DNA from: Opisthorchis felineus | Taxonomy: Eukaryota > Platyhelminthes > Trematoda > Opisthorchiida > Opisthorchiidae | DNA length: 64,000 bases | Assembly (NCBI GenBank): GCA_004794785.1 | Contig: SJOL01006418.1 | Span: 670,573 to 734,572 of the forward strand | Direction of reading: 5' to 3' | Shown here: one piece after another, positions 35,851-47,322 of the stretch | How the letters are laid out: every line of letters begins with the position of its first letter | How positions within the stretch are numbered: the first letter of the stretch is position 1 | Made by a program: the position numbers and the translations under genes | The notes under the pieces: generated by a model | What the model saw: the letters and a program-made list of their open reading frames with translations, nothing else | Database searches by the model: none | Told to the model about the DNA's origin: nothing

Positions 35851-38689
35851 TTCGCACAACCAGATCCCCACAATGTAACGTCCACTGTCACTCCTGAATT
35901 CACGTGTCACTTATATCAGCTGTTACCTCCAATACGTAGCTACTCAGGTTATCGGCGAACAAGAATGTGGCAGCTATAACAACTATATAAAATTTACGCC
36001 GTTTTTACAGCTAAAGATATTGATGATGATGACGGTTATGATGATGTTGACGATAGTGATGTTGATCATTATGATGATGGAGGGTTACGTATTTTTACAT
36101 TCATCTACTACGTTACGCCTACTACGCCTATTACAGACTACCTGATCACCATAAAAAAACTCTTAGCAAACGATGTAAGCGTCAGATATTTCTCCAAGTT
36201 GTCGATCTGAGAATATCCTTAACTCGGTTTTAAACAGGACTGAGAGAAGTTATAGCCCATCAGGTAAAACAGTGGTCTGGTACGAAGGTTGACCAGGAGC
36301 GTTTGACGTTGTGTTTTGCCTTCTAGGCGTATCTCCAGGAACCACGACCTTTCATGTGTAAGCAAAATGGCCTTGTGTCGAAAATGAAACAACGTAGAAT
36401 GTTATGTTTCCTTTGGAAAGTACAAATAGTCAAAAACCTGTTGGAAGCCGGATTTCAGGATTTACTTTATGAAACCTGTCTAGCATCCCGGATGACTATG
36501 AAAATGTAGGAACAAATGACAATAAGCAGAAGTTTAGTAGATCGATTCGCCATTTTTATTAGTAAAGCGTTTAGCAGGCACATGGCTCATTCCCTTATGT
36601 ACGCCTTGGTTTTATTACTAGTAGCCTGATATAAGTCTCCATGAGAAATAGTTGTCCTAATCCGCACCGACAGCAGAAGTTTAACAAAGTTGTTCACCTA
36701 TGACGTTGTATAATTTGGCAGAACGTACCAGAAGTATGAAAAGGTAAATAAAAAACACCTGGTAACCGAAAAATGTCAACATCATCTCCCTTTGCAGCCA
36801 CGCTTTATTTTCCAGCTCCAACATTATCAGGTCCACTTACGTTGAGCATGAAGCCTACCCCCTATTGCAATACGTAATTCTCCATTTTGACGTTAACTGC
36901 AACCATTACTAACAGGACTCGATGATATCATTGTGATTTATATTACAACGAACTCGTCTACAAAGATATGAAACACATGATTGTGAGAACATTGCAAAAA
37001 ACAAGTGTAAAAAATTTCCTGTAGTATTTAGGGAGAGTTTGCTTTCAAAATGTTTGTGTATGTGTAGTACATTTGTTGAAAAAACCGTCAGCACGACGTG
37101 TTCCTATAAACAAATGGTCCATGTACTCCGCATAATTGTTCGGTTTGAGATGAAACACATTCCTCTTATATTCAGTCAAGCACGCGTACGTTTTCTGTGT
37201 CAACTACGCCAGATGCGGATAGGCCTGGTCTGGGTGTGGTCACATAGAACTGCTTTGTGAGCATGATTTATGGATGCAGGCTGATTAGGAACCTTTAACG
37301 CGACCACCGATGTTGATAGGGAGTACATTATGATCAAAGCAATTACCCTACCAAAAAACGGCAGACTGGTTCTAGCCTAATGACATAACAGTTAACTGTC
37401 GCGCGCAATTCTATAGCGATAGGTTTGTGATACACAAAGGCATGGAGTTGAAATCAACGTACTCATGATGTAATATCTATAAAAAATCTCGGCCGCACAA
37501 GGGACACACTGTTCCAAGAGTGGGATTTTGCCTGAGATGTAGCTGAGTCACTCTTGTGTGATTGGGTTGTGAGCATTTGAATGTAAAAGACGAACGTGCT
37601 GTTTCAAGCGTGTCTCAGTTTATCCTAGTTAGAGGAGACTATGTTTAGATGTGGCTAAATTTTAGATATTAAATTTCAACAAATTACCATTATGTTACAC
37701 TTCTCGAAGTTTATCCTGCCAGTCCCCAACAGGACGGTTGATTTTTTTGCCCCCTTTCCACCTACTAATCCTCCAGCCACTTCGACTTCCTCTCCCTCCT
37801 CGTGATTCTTCATCTCACCAAAATCATCCGCACACAAACACCCAAGGAATTATGGCTTTAGTTTATTGGGCAACGTTCGGTAGCATGCAGCAGAAAACGA
37901 GCCATCGGAAGCACTAGGCACATGCTACGTATATGTTTCTAGCCTTTTAGAAGAGAAAACGCACTAACCGAGTAAGCGCAAACCTCATAGATCGCGTCTT
38001 ATTCTCAAGATGCATATGACAGAGATGAAGTAGATTTCTTTCATTTTTTACCGAATCAGTACCACTGTGCTATACAGTGGTCAAAGTTGTCTCACCGTTT
38101 CGTTGACAATATTCGGAAATTTCAAGATAAAATCCTGTAGGTTCACACAAGGCAAATAGAAGAAGCAAACACGTGGAGCTCGATGTTGTCTTTCTTGCAG
38201 TATATCTCGTAATTAACTAGTTAAGTCAGATGACACTTGTTATTACCTGTATTTTTTTGGAGATTACGGCACAGCTCGAACAAACCTCACTTAAAGACGG
38301 GAGATGAATTAATGTACGCAAGGAACACAAAGTGAGACAAATTTTCACAACAACACGGTTGCATCGTATTAGATTCTGAATTACATAAGCCAGTGGAGGG
38401 TCTGAGGGTCTGAAGGAGGGTATACTGGGAGCACATTAGCTGCCAGTCGCTCAAGAATCACAATCTTTCAGGATCTATATGAGAATTGGACCTCCTACAG
38501 TTACTCAGTAGTCATGAAGCATCTGTATAAAGTCTTATGGCTTTTCGTAATACATTGAGTGAACCTCACAAAACTAAGCCAAAATGTACATTAAGGATTC
38601 TGTCATACTAACAAATCTCAGATTAGGAAGTTAAATCAGTAGGTTGTAACTGGTTTGTGGACTTTTTGTTTGCTCAGTCTTGTCGTCGT
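35851..38689. other. No gene recognised; GAT-rich simple repeat
   Basis: A degenerate GAT/GATGATGAT microsatellite lies at about 36,010-36,085. A partial match to the SINE-like family (CCAATACGTAGCTACTCAGG) occurs near 35,928. The rest is AT-rich with no supportable gene. Confidence 0.5.
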
Positions 38690-39640
38690 CATTATCATGG
38701 AGTTGACAATCCAAGGGACTATGGATCTGGGAACCAAAATCAGGTCTGGAGAGAGAGTAATCAATTTGGGTTACGCGGATGATGTCGTTTTGCTCTTTGG
38801 AGATTTCTGGCCGAGCAAATTACTTTAAACATAATATCGGAGGTGGCTCACGTCTCAGCATGCTTTTTGCATTTTTGCAGTGTAAAGTCTCACCCTACGA
38901 GTTCCCATTGTTTTGTACTTCTCTGATACTTCAGGACAAAGAGATTGAGCTTTGTATTAGCCCACACATCTTGGCAGCTGCAAAAGTCGTGGCCGTAGAG
39001 AAACGGACGAATTCAATGCGGGTTGCAAGAAGCCTTCGCCAACTTGCACCATTTACAACGTTGGAACCGAATATCTTGCTAGAACTAAGGGCAGCATATA
39101 CCAGGAAACTGTAAGAGTGGTCGCCTCTCATGGTTTCGAGAGTTATAACCCCCTCCCGAATTCGGAGACCTTATGCATCTTCAAAGTATGCCACCGTAGC
39201 ATAGCAAAAGTTAGCTGGCTGAAGAGGGTACGTGACGAGGTGGCACGTAAGTGAGCACTTGATGACTAATGAGAATCATTAGGGCAGCATACTGAACCAG
39301 GTTGCTGGGGTATGTATGCGAATGTATGTACGTATGCCCATCCACCGTCTACCCAAGCAAGCTTTGTGTCGAGTTCCAGGAGGTTGCTGTCAAAACCTTC
39401 TCGGGAGACACGCCAGGACCTAACAACCTGGAACCACAGTCACAGTTAGTGCTGTGGGGTCATCGCGGCTTCGTATCTGGGGCCAAAGTGATCCTGCTTG
39501 CAGGTAGATAGAAACTGTGCAGGACATGGCATGTGCCAGATCTCGGTGGCCCGCATGTTGTAATCTTCTAGCTGGACTACCGGGATAAAGTTCGTCTGGG
39601 CTAATTTCGGGTGGCGTTCGCAAAGGACGCCGGGTCAATC
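38690..39640 (+). mobile_element. Second RTE-like LINE fragment (reverse transcriptase C-terminal half)
   Basis: Starts shortly before an intact catalytic box, GYADDVVLLFGD (YADD at 38,772-38,783), followed by a frameshift. Then EAFANLHHL (about 39,030), a CIFKVCHRSIAKVSWLKR segment (about 39,170-39,215), and C-terminal sequence with HRLPKQALCRVP (about 39,345) and RWPACCNLL (about 39,550). These occur in the same order as in the LINE at 33-36 kb. The 5' two thirds are missing, as expected for incomplete target-primed copying. It has diverged from the other copy and may be a different subfamily. Confidence 0.75.
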
Positions 39641-40583
39641 CCGCCGATGGCGCCTCGATTCGACGTGATTCTCATATGTATTTATTTTACTGCTGTCCAA
39701 AGATGTGAGCTTCTTACCCCTGATCGTCTTCCTTAGGGATATATGGCTCCTTCACGCTAAGTTCCTACCCCTCCCTCTTAAATCCAGTCTTCATTAGGGC
39801 TTTTCCCCCTTAGTAGTATGGCAGTTAAGCACCAGTATATACTGCTGATGTGGTGCTGTCGTTCATGATGAATTTGATGTCAGGCCATCACTATCAGCTG
39901 CAAACCAGGCACAACCATGCATACAATCACAACTCCGTTTACCAGACGACCTAAAACTTACTGTCAGCATTGTTTATTTCCAAAAATACACTTTCAAATC
40001 TAACCATCCGAATGCTTACTCCGAAGCGCTTACTGAACCACGCAACCTCCGCTCTCTTTTAGTTTTAGGCTGAAAAATTTCGAACTAATCCGTGAAACTA
40101 AGAGACAGACAACTGGAAGTGACAAAAGACCCTCTGCACTCAAAACACTTCAGCATAGCAACAGCGGCGATATTAATGGCATGATCAACCGAAAGCGGTT
40201 TTTTGACTTGAGGAGAGCAGCCCATTCTTCAGCGATGCACCATGCGGCCGAATAAAGCCTGTGATAGAAATAAACAACAATGACTCAGCGTGCGCATTTT
40301 GATCCAATCCTGACAGTTCAAAAATTGAAAAAACGGGCTCTGAATAAACACTAGTGGACCCAGGTTGGTTTGCGCTGTCTACCAATGGGTTCATTTTATT
40401 CATCAATATTCAGGCTGCATCTGCCACATCGAAGGAGACGAATCGATGAGCAACGTGTTCAAATCCCGTTAGTTTGTTGATTGAGGTGACTGGACTGCCT
40501 GTTGCAAGCAAAGTTACAAGAACGCGTGATTAGATTGCCTGAACCGACCTGTAAGAGTTGCCCACTTCATTACTTCTAAAACC
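39641..40583. other. No gene recognised
   Basis: A minus-strand frame at 40,185-40,406 is protein-like (SEPVFSIFELSGLDQNAHAE) but lacks clear splice sites or a family. Otherwise nothing is seen. Confidence 0.4.
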
Positions 40584-40794
40584 TAACCTGCGTAATACAC
40601 TCATTTGCAAACAAATTTGGTTTTGCGAGAGACTCACCTAGGACCCAGCTGAATCTCTCGTTTGTGATGTTTCCAGGCAACTGATTGTGCTGCACCAGGC
40701 CGCCTCATGTTTCAGTTGCTACGATATTCGAGATATCGCGATACATGTATATTCGTAATGCGCTACTCATAAGGTTGCTGAAAATTCTTCGACA

Positions 40795-40837
40795 GCCCAC
40801 GACCGGTTTCGCCCTTCTTGGGGCTCATCAGGTAGGC
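40795..40837 (-). ncRNA. Hammerhead ribozyme (complete core), copy 2 left arm
   Basis: Minus strand: GCCTAC stem I strand (40,837-40,832), CTGATGA (40,831-40,825), stem II GCCC/GGGC with CAAGAA loop (40,824-40,811), GAAA (40,810-40,807), CCGG (40,806-40,803), TC and then GTGGGC (40,800-40,795). Identical in its core to the copy 1 right arm. Cleavage is predicted after the C at 40,801. Confidence 0.8.
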
Positions 40838-40970
40838 GCAGTCCCCGAGTTTCCGTCAAACTTATGTTCCACTTGAAACCAAATTTGTTTTTGCAAATTC
40901 GTGTATTTCGCTAATTCCGTGCAATTTAGTTTCAAGTAGAGCATAAGGTTGACGGAAACCCGGGGACTGC

Positions 40971-41013
40971 GCCTAACTGATGAGCCCCAAGAAGGGCGAA
41001 ACCGGTCGTGGGC
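40971..41013 (+). ncRNA. Hammerhead ribozyme with one stem I mismatch, copy 2 right arm
   Basis: Plus strand: GCCTAA, CTGATGA (40,977-40,983), GCCC-CAAGAA-GGGC, GAAA (40,998-41,001), CCGG, TC, GTGGGC (41,008-41,013). The stem I base next to the core is A where the other copies have C, so it faces G and the core-proximal pair is lost. Cleavage, predicted after C41007, may be weaker. Confidence 0.75.
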
Positions 41014-41061
41014 TGTCGAAGAATTTTCAGCAACCTTATGAGTAGTGCGTTAACCTGCGTA

Positions 41062-43028
41062 GCTTTGATGATCAAGTCCCCAAACTATATCAAATGGGTC
41101 TTGTTTTAGGTTGACGGGTTTCTTGTCTGTTTTTTCGACCCCCTTAAGATGTACGTAATCTCACGTCAAGGTAGTTCAAGTTCAAGTGCAGTGAGCACAT
41201 AAAATCGAATAAAATAGTTCGACAGTGTCTCCTTAAAACAAGTTAGGCTGGAGAACGCTTGAGGACCGAATGTGTGTTACTTACTGGCGGATCAGATTAC
41301 GCTTATTACTGACAAAGAACCGTGCGGTAACTCTTCTCACAAGAAATACCATCGTTCAACTCGTGTACCAAACGCGGGACACGATTTGGAATTGCTATCA
41401 CGTATGAGACCACCTAAACAAAAATCAACAAAGCCACGACTGTCTGCTCCAAAGACGCAAGTTCAAATCCCAAAAACAATAGGATTTCAAACGCATGCAC
41501 TGAGATTTCACGCATTTTGTTATTAAACAAGTGAATGATTACTTAGCCAAGTTTGGTCCTGGACGAGTGGAGGCCTCAAAACATTTCAGATATTTGTGCA
41601 ATATTACTTTATTTGCTTCTACCTTTGTATAACCACGTGAATTGATCGATCTAATGCAACTCGGGTCGAAGAGGGTAATAATGGATGCAGTGGAGCAGCT
41701 GCAACTGAGAGCGTTTTTGGAGAGATCTATTTATAAACGGGCTATTGCATTTAGAGGCACTTGATCTAACCTCACGAGATGTAGCAGTTTAATTGAATAG
41801 TATCAGTATCATGTCTCATCATTAGGCGATGCCACTATGTGGTGCACACTTGCAAATGAATATGTAACTCCAGAATTTTGAAAGATCCCACAACGAACAG
41901 CATCCTAACAATGCTGATAGGTTTTTGAAGAGAAACCTCACAGAAGAAATAACCCATTGGAAAAGATCGCGTTTCGGTGACGCTCCGAATATTTATTGGC
42001 ACCTCTCTGGTAGGAATACCTCAAGGGACCGACGAAACTTGGTTTGTACTGAGAGAAAGAATCCACTAATGGCAGGTTAACTTAAGAAGTCATCTTAAGT
42101 GAAGGTAGGCCGTTCTGCAAGATGTAAATATTCTAATAAATATAAAGGCATTTTGAAAGATACCGTCTTCACTGGCTTCTTGAGAACCATACTTTGGTAT
42201 GATTATCGTCCTAGAGAGTCAAACATGCACCTGACTCATTAGCTTTTGATTAGTTGTTCCCTAAAGTTATATAAATAGGATATTTTCAGCACTTTGTGAT
42301 GATGTAGAGGTAATCTGACTGCATCTAAGGATATGATTATAGCCCATGGGGTCAAGCACAATGATGCTTCCAGTGGTCTTGGTCTGGTAGAGGTCTTTGA
42401 TTTTGAGAGACTTAGGAGAACGGTTCAACCATCACTACTAATGTCATTTTACTAAGTTACCATTTTACTCTCGAACAATGAGGTTTGCGAGTTATTTTAA
42501 TGGTCGGTGAAACCAACTCACACAGGAAAGCGCTTCCTTTTAACTAAGAACACTTTGGACGACCCCCTGAATCGTCTTTTTACCAGGTTCCTCACTTTAT
42601 AGTAAAAACCATCACCTCGAACGAAAGTTGCAACAGGGAAAGAAATGGAGTTTACCGGCAAGATCTGTCATGTGGTATGTGCCTTTTGGTTTCGAGGAGG
42701 GAATTTGCACTGTGCTGTCGGACAGGCTCTATTTTGAAGGTGTTCTTTACCTTTAAGCTATCATTTCTTGTAATCAGTATGTTTCATGGAAGAGAAGGAT
42801 GGCCCTCATGAATGAGTAAAGTTAATTTCATAGAATTTTAAATGGAAAAGCTGTAACTTCGTCTTATTTTCGTATTCAGCAGCAACATAACAAAACTGGC
42901 GGAAAACAGACCCTGTGAGAATATTAGTCCCCATGTCGGTAGTTTTTCTCATACCATAACCAAAATAATTACTTAAGTTTCTATGGAGAAATTACCACTT
43001 TGTTTCAGCTCGTTAGGTGATACTTCAG
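41062..43028. other. No gene recognised
   Basis: About 2 kb of AT-rich DNA; no domain, element end or RNA gene is visible. Confidence 0.5.
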
Positions 43029-43125
43029 TTTGTTGGAATAATGATCATTTGGATTTCCTTAGATTACCTATTGAGAGTTGGAATATTCCCCAACTCAAAA
43101 TCTGATTTTAACTTGACATTCCAAG
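43029..43125 (+). CDS. Candidate exon with membrane-like segment
   Basis: Acceptor GATACTTCAG before 43,029 and donor CCAAG|GTATGA after 43,125. Enters in phase 0 and leaves in phase 1. Codes for FVGIMIIWISLDYLLRVGIF followed by a polar segment ending NLTFQ, consistent with a membrane helix and a short loop with a possible N-glycosylation site (NLT). A second AG upstream (TTTCAG, about 43,008) is an alternative. Not assignable to a family. Confidence 0.28.
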
Positions 43126-45257
43126 GTATGACGAGTGTTCCCCCAAGAATTCAGGCAAGTTTTTGCGCAGTGTTTCGACCATTCCAGGCAAGCTGTAGCA
43201 GGATCGCATGCCTAGCACACAAGTGTCAAGCAAAATCATAATGTGCTGCTGTCTGCCGTGTGGACACGCTGACGTAGTATAAGAAAACAGGAGAATGTCA
43301 ACGTAACTGGTTCAGCCTCACGTCAATAGACATGCCGAAAAATGATGTTGACCAGTCAGAACATCACTGGATATTTACCATTCGGGATCGAGACCAGGTA
43401 ACACAGGCTCAATTGTCACCGCTGTTCCTATTGTTCCGCTCCTGATAAAGACCACCAGACTTGACCAAAACGTAGTAAAGAGACGCTGACGGTTGACAAG
43501 TGTTCTCCTCACATAGTGGTTTCCACTTTACCATCAAAATCTGAATATTTAAGTTTATGAGACGGAAAACACTTTTGACTATTTTGCAAACCAAATCTAA
43601 GGTTTACAGAAAATTATCCTATTTCAGGACGAAATAAAACTAATGATCGAATCAGTTCTTCAACCGATAAATCCTAAATGAAATGACCCAATCATCGTAT
43701 GTAATGTTTAAGTCTTAAACATGCAAAGTACGCATACGGAATGGCCTCAATAAGACCTGCGCACTGCATATTGCAAGTTTAACCCTATAATAAATTGAAA
43801 GACGGGTTGCGTTCATTATTGATGCAGAAAAACCTGTGATGTATTTGCTGTCTTATTTTAAGAATATCGGAACCCAGTAGTCATCTATCTAAAGAAGGCA
43901 ATAATTCGGAGCGCTGATCTATTTTAGGCAGCAAAATTTTTCAAATAGATAAGTGACGCTAAGCCAACAAATGACTAACCTTCAATTTTAATTATGATAA
44001 TGACCTAGGAACAATGCTTATATCATTCGATTGGTGCATCGAACGACGAATGCCTTACAACTGAGGTGCACGTAGCATGTGGTACACTAGTTGTTCTATG
44101 AAACAGTTTTTATGCAATGAATTAGCGAGCTTCGTAGACAGTTTTGACACTTTAAATTGCGCATGAAGTCTAAGTCCGGCAAAACAAAGCAGTAAACTGG
44201 CTAGCAAAACGTAAGTTTAAATCCGATTGGTCACGAAGTAATGAGGTTTGCATCACTTCAAGCCATTTGGATTCTTAAGCCGAGCCATAAGACAATGAAA
44301 AACCCAAAGGCCATTCGAAACCAGAGAAATAGCAGAAAATATTTTCGCTTGCAGCAACCACTGGCGAAATGATGACGCCTTCGTGAATGCTGACGAAAAG
44401 TTGGCATTCAATTTCAAACCTCCCCAAACCGACCAACAAATTAATAGGTAATTTAGGTGTGAACGCAATTCCAGAGAGTTCACCTAACTTATGTATTACA
44501 CGCATTTCGCATCCAATTAGGCTTCCAACTCACGGGCGATGACTTGTTCTAAAAGAGAAACGCGTGGCTCTTGTCGAATATGCACATGTATATTTACTGG
44601 AGTGTGATACGCTACGAACAGTTAATACCTAGGGTACTTCATATTTTCTAAATATCACACCGGGAAAGGACTTCAGAGCTATATACTTCCGCATTCCTTG
44701 CCTCCTCTGTACCATACTTGGGCCAATGCACACATCAATAAGGTGTGGATCTATGACAAGTTTCATTCGTTGTATCACTCAGTTCACTCATACGTGGATG
44801 AGACAGAGAAACAAAACTAACTGTGTTCACCTGAATTTCGTTCTGAATTAGATTCGCGTGCTTTAAAAATATTTATCATTCCTCAAGGTGTGACTTGGTT
44901 TGAAGCGAAGTAACCCAACACTACAATGAAGGGTCGGGAGATCATGTGCTGCACCACCTTAGCAGCGCACTGTTCACGGCGAGGAAATCTACCGCCATAT
45001 GCCTTCTTATTCCCGACAGCTTATCTGGTGTTTCCTAGTGCAGGACCAGTGTCTATGCTGACCGGTTCCCTCTGACGCAATGGTTGGTTATGAAAATGAA
45101 GAGAACGCTCATTTATCTACCATACTGATCGCTCCAACGTGCCATATATGGGTGCAGGCAAGCTGTCGTAGCCGTCCTTTAGCATTAGTAACCTATCAAG
45201 AGCACTATCTAAACTACACCCTCAAGGTCGACAGCGTCTGCTTTCCTCGCCATAAAC
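43126..45257. other. No gene recognised
   Basis: A minus-strand frame at 44,253-44,505 reads like protein (LPINLLVGLGRFEIECQLFV) but its splice signals are weak. Nothing else can be supported. Confidence 0.4.
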
Positions 45258-45270
45258 CACAATTTGCCTG

Positions 45271-45492
45271 TAATGCACTACTCATAAGGGTGCTGAAAAT
45301 TCTTCAGCAACCTTATGAGTAGTGCATTAAGTATATATATTTATCGTGATATCTCGAATATCGTAGCAAGAGAATCATGAGACGGCCTGGTGCAGCACAT
45401 TCAGTTGCCTGGAAACATCACAAACGAGAGATTCAGCTGGGTTCCAGATGAGTCTCTCGCAAAACCAAATTTGTTTGCAAATGAGTGTATTT
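45271..45492 (-). mobile_element. Hammerhead-family element, copy 3 (ribozymes deleted)
   Basis: A 222-bp insertion in reverse orientation, flanked by a 13-bp duplication with one difference (CACAATTTGCCTG at 45,258-45,270; CACAATTTGGCTG at 45,493-45,505). The ~165-bp shared region is present as its reverse complement. The inverted-repeat part has collapsed to a near-perfect 60-bp hairpin (TAATGCACTACTCATAAGG.. at 45,271 to ..CCTTATGAGTAGTGCATTA at about 45,329), with all hammerhead sequence gone. Confidence 0.75.
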
Positions 45493-45505
45493 CACAATTT
45501 GGCTG

Positions 45506-46344
45506 ATTTGCTTTTCCTTTCACAATTATTTTCAACTATGCACAACTTCCAATTGTTATGACAGGATTTGGAAACCCGGTGTTTTCAGTCGTTTGATCAC
45601 TGTCTAGTCGACTGGTTACAGAACCACCTTTTGGTAAAAGGGTGAGTGAAAGGAAGCGCAAGAATTAGTGATGTCAGTCTGAGTGTCTGTTTTGGACACC
45701 ACGAAATTCAGTTCGGCCGTAGCGCTCCCTGTACCTACCTGGTACGGTCAATGACTAGCAAGGACGCGATGGTCTTCAGTGGGCATAAGGACGTCTTTTC
45801 GTGACAAAATCCTTATCATAAAGTTGCTGACGGCTCTTCAACAATCCATGGTCAGTTTTGATCTGTTTGAAGATTTCTTCAACTTCAATACCTACTAAAA
45901 CAGAACATCTTTTGTCTGAATACCTCTTTGTCGGTGGATATAAACACTGTCTGTATTTTCTGTGTGCCGTTCACGGACAACGAAGACATCACCCTGTAGA
46001 TTTTACCTTGGGGAAATTAAGCCACATTTTACGTCATAATCCGCAGCTGGAGCTGTTGTGTCGGCATCTGGGGTTTAATGAAACTTTTCGATTTTGTATT
46101 CTTGCAGTTAAGCAATCAGGTGAAGTTGACTAGCTCCACTCATCCCAATTAAATCTTTACTGCACTGTAAGAAGGCTTGAGATGTAAAGACTATGTAAGC
46201 GCTGTGTTAGCGCTGCGATATTCTCGCATTGAATTCAATAAGAGGAAGGTGAACAAATCTGCCATGTTCTATGAGAACTTTTGGCTTGTACGAATGCCAC
46301 TAGGTGACTCAGGAGGCGTGGTTGTCAAGTATGAGTTTTGGTTA
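45506..46344. other. No gene recognised
   Basis: Two plus-strand frames (45,858-46,133 and 46,177-46,464) are open. The second has a protein-like piece (YSRIEFNKRKVNKSAMFYEN), but it runs unbroken into the inverted-duplication arm and has no convincing splice sites. Confidence 0.35.
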
Positions 46345-47322
46345 CATCTCCTGGAGATCATTTTTTCGCATGGTAAAAGAAAACTCCTGGAGGAAAGCCC
46401 AGGACAGTTATGCCATGTATGTGGGTTTAAAATACGGACACATCTAATGTGCTTGATTTATTGACAGATGTATCACTAGCAAGTAACGCCGCAATAACCG
46501 CGAGAAGACTAGGGGGCTCCGAACATTGCATAGCTGTAATTTTTTGGCTATTGTCAGCATCCGAACAAAGCCGGACTGTATGAAACCTGTATATAAGTAA
46601 TCTGAATCAACAACTGGTTAGTAACCAACCAGCGCTATGTGCATCCCAATATGTTTGCGTTGGATCGCGCGGTGCTTGATAACGCATATCTCTGGAAAAC
46701 AGCTTTACAAACAACAAATTGCCAAGTTCTATCTGAGTGAAAAAATTGCTTCCAACCATTAATATCGATGTGCCACGACAGTGGCACCTGGACATTGTAT
46801 ACTGGCAGCATGGTGGAAACCACAATGCTTTGTAACTATGGTGCATGTGTGGAGTATGCTTGCCAATACGTCGCCCGCAACTAGCTGAAGCAAGCCTAAT
46901 TATAATCCTTATTTTTTTGGGTTGTTTGAACGGGACTTGTCCAACTAATACCAGACAAGATAGAACTGTATGAGACGGGCAGTGTATCTTGTGTTCAAGT
47001 ACCATCAATTCAGTCTCATTCTGTTATGGTGAATCACGAAAGATCACCTAACTATACGTTATCCCGAAGTTGGGATGGCTGCAATACTGAGGTGCCTAAG
47101 CTAGTAAGGCGCAAAACTAATAAACAGAAGATTTTTGGTTTGAAAACAGACCTGATGGTTTTGTTGCCCTTGTCTAGGAATGGACAGCCTGGAAGTATCG
47201 TAATTCCCGTACTTCATTCGTTTTGCGTGCCGGGTATACACGGAAGGAGTACCACGGCTGAACGATTGTCATTTTTTTCTTGCCATGACACAAAGAACAA
47301 GTCAGGATTATCTGGCCGGATG
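46345..47322 (+). repeat. Inverted duplication, arm 1
   Basis: Reverse-complement match to 54,405-55,381 over about 977 bp. Checked by eye along most of the length, I found only a few single-base differences (for example near 46,501 and 46,550, and at the inner end), so identity is above 99%. The outer end carries the palindromic ATCTCCTGGAGAT. All frames inside are duplicated equally; none is recognisable. Confidence 0.85.

Larger units (their letters stand above)
40595..41050 (+). mobile_element. Hammerhead-bearing short element, copy 2
   Basis: A 456-bp insertion flanked by a perfect 11-bp duplication, TAACCTGCGTA (40,584-40,594 and 41,051-41,061). Its first ~165 bp match copy 1. The rest is an inverted repeat with arms of about 140 bp (from about 40,758 and ending at 41,050) around a short AT-rich centre. 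Unlike copy 1, both arms keep a hammerhead, one on each strand, plus the adjoining GGACTGCGCC and GTTGACGGAAAC segments. It is the fullest copy in the window. No protein is encoded. Confidence 0.8.

Noticed and set aside
36009..36086. GAT-rich stretch as an acidic coding repeat
   Set aside because: Irregular microsatellite without a long open frame or splice signals.
46607..47008. 133-codon frame present identically in both inverted-duplication arms (also 54,718-55,119)
   Set aside because: Identity of the arms guarantees identical frames. Competing frames are open over parts of the same DNA, and no domain is recognisable, so conservation is not evidence of coding.
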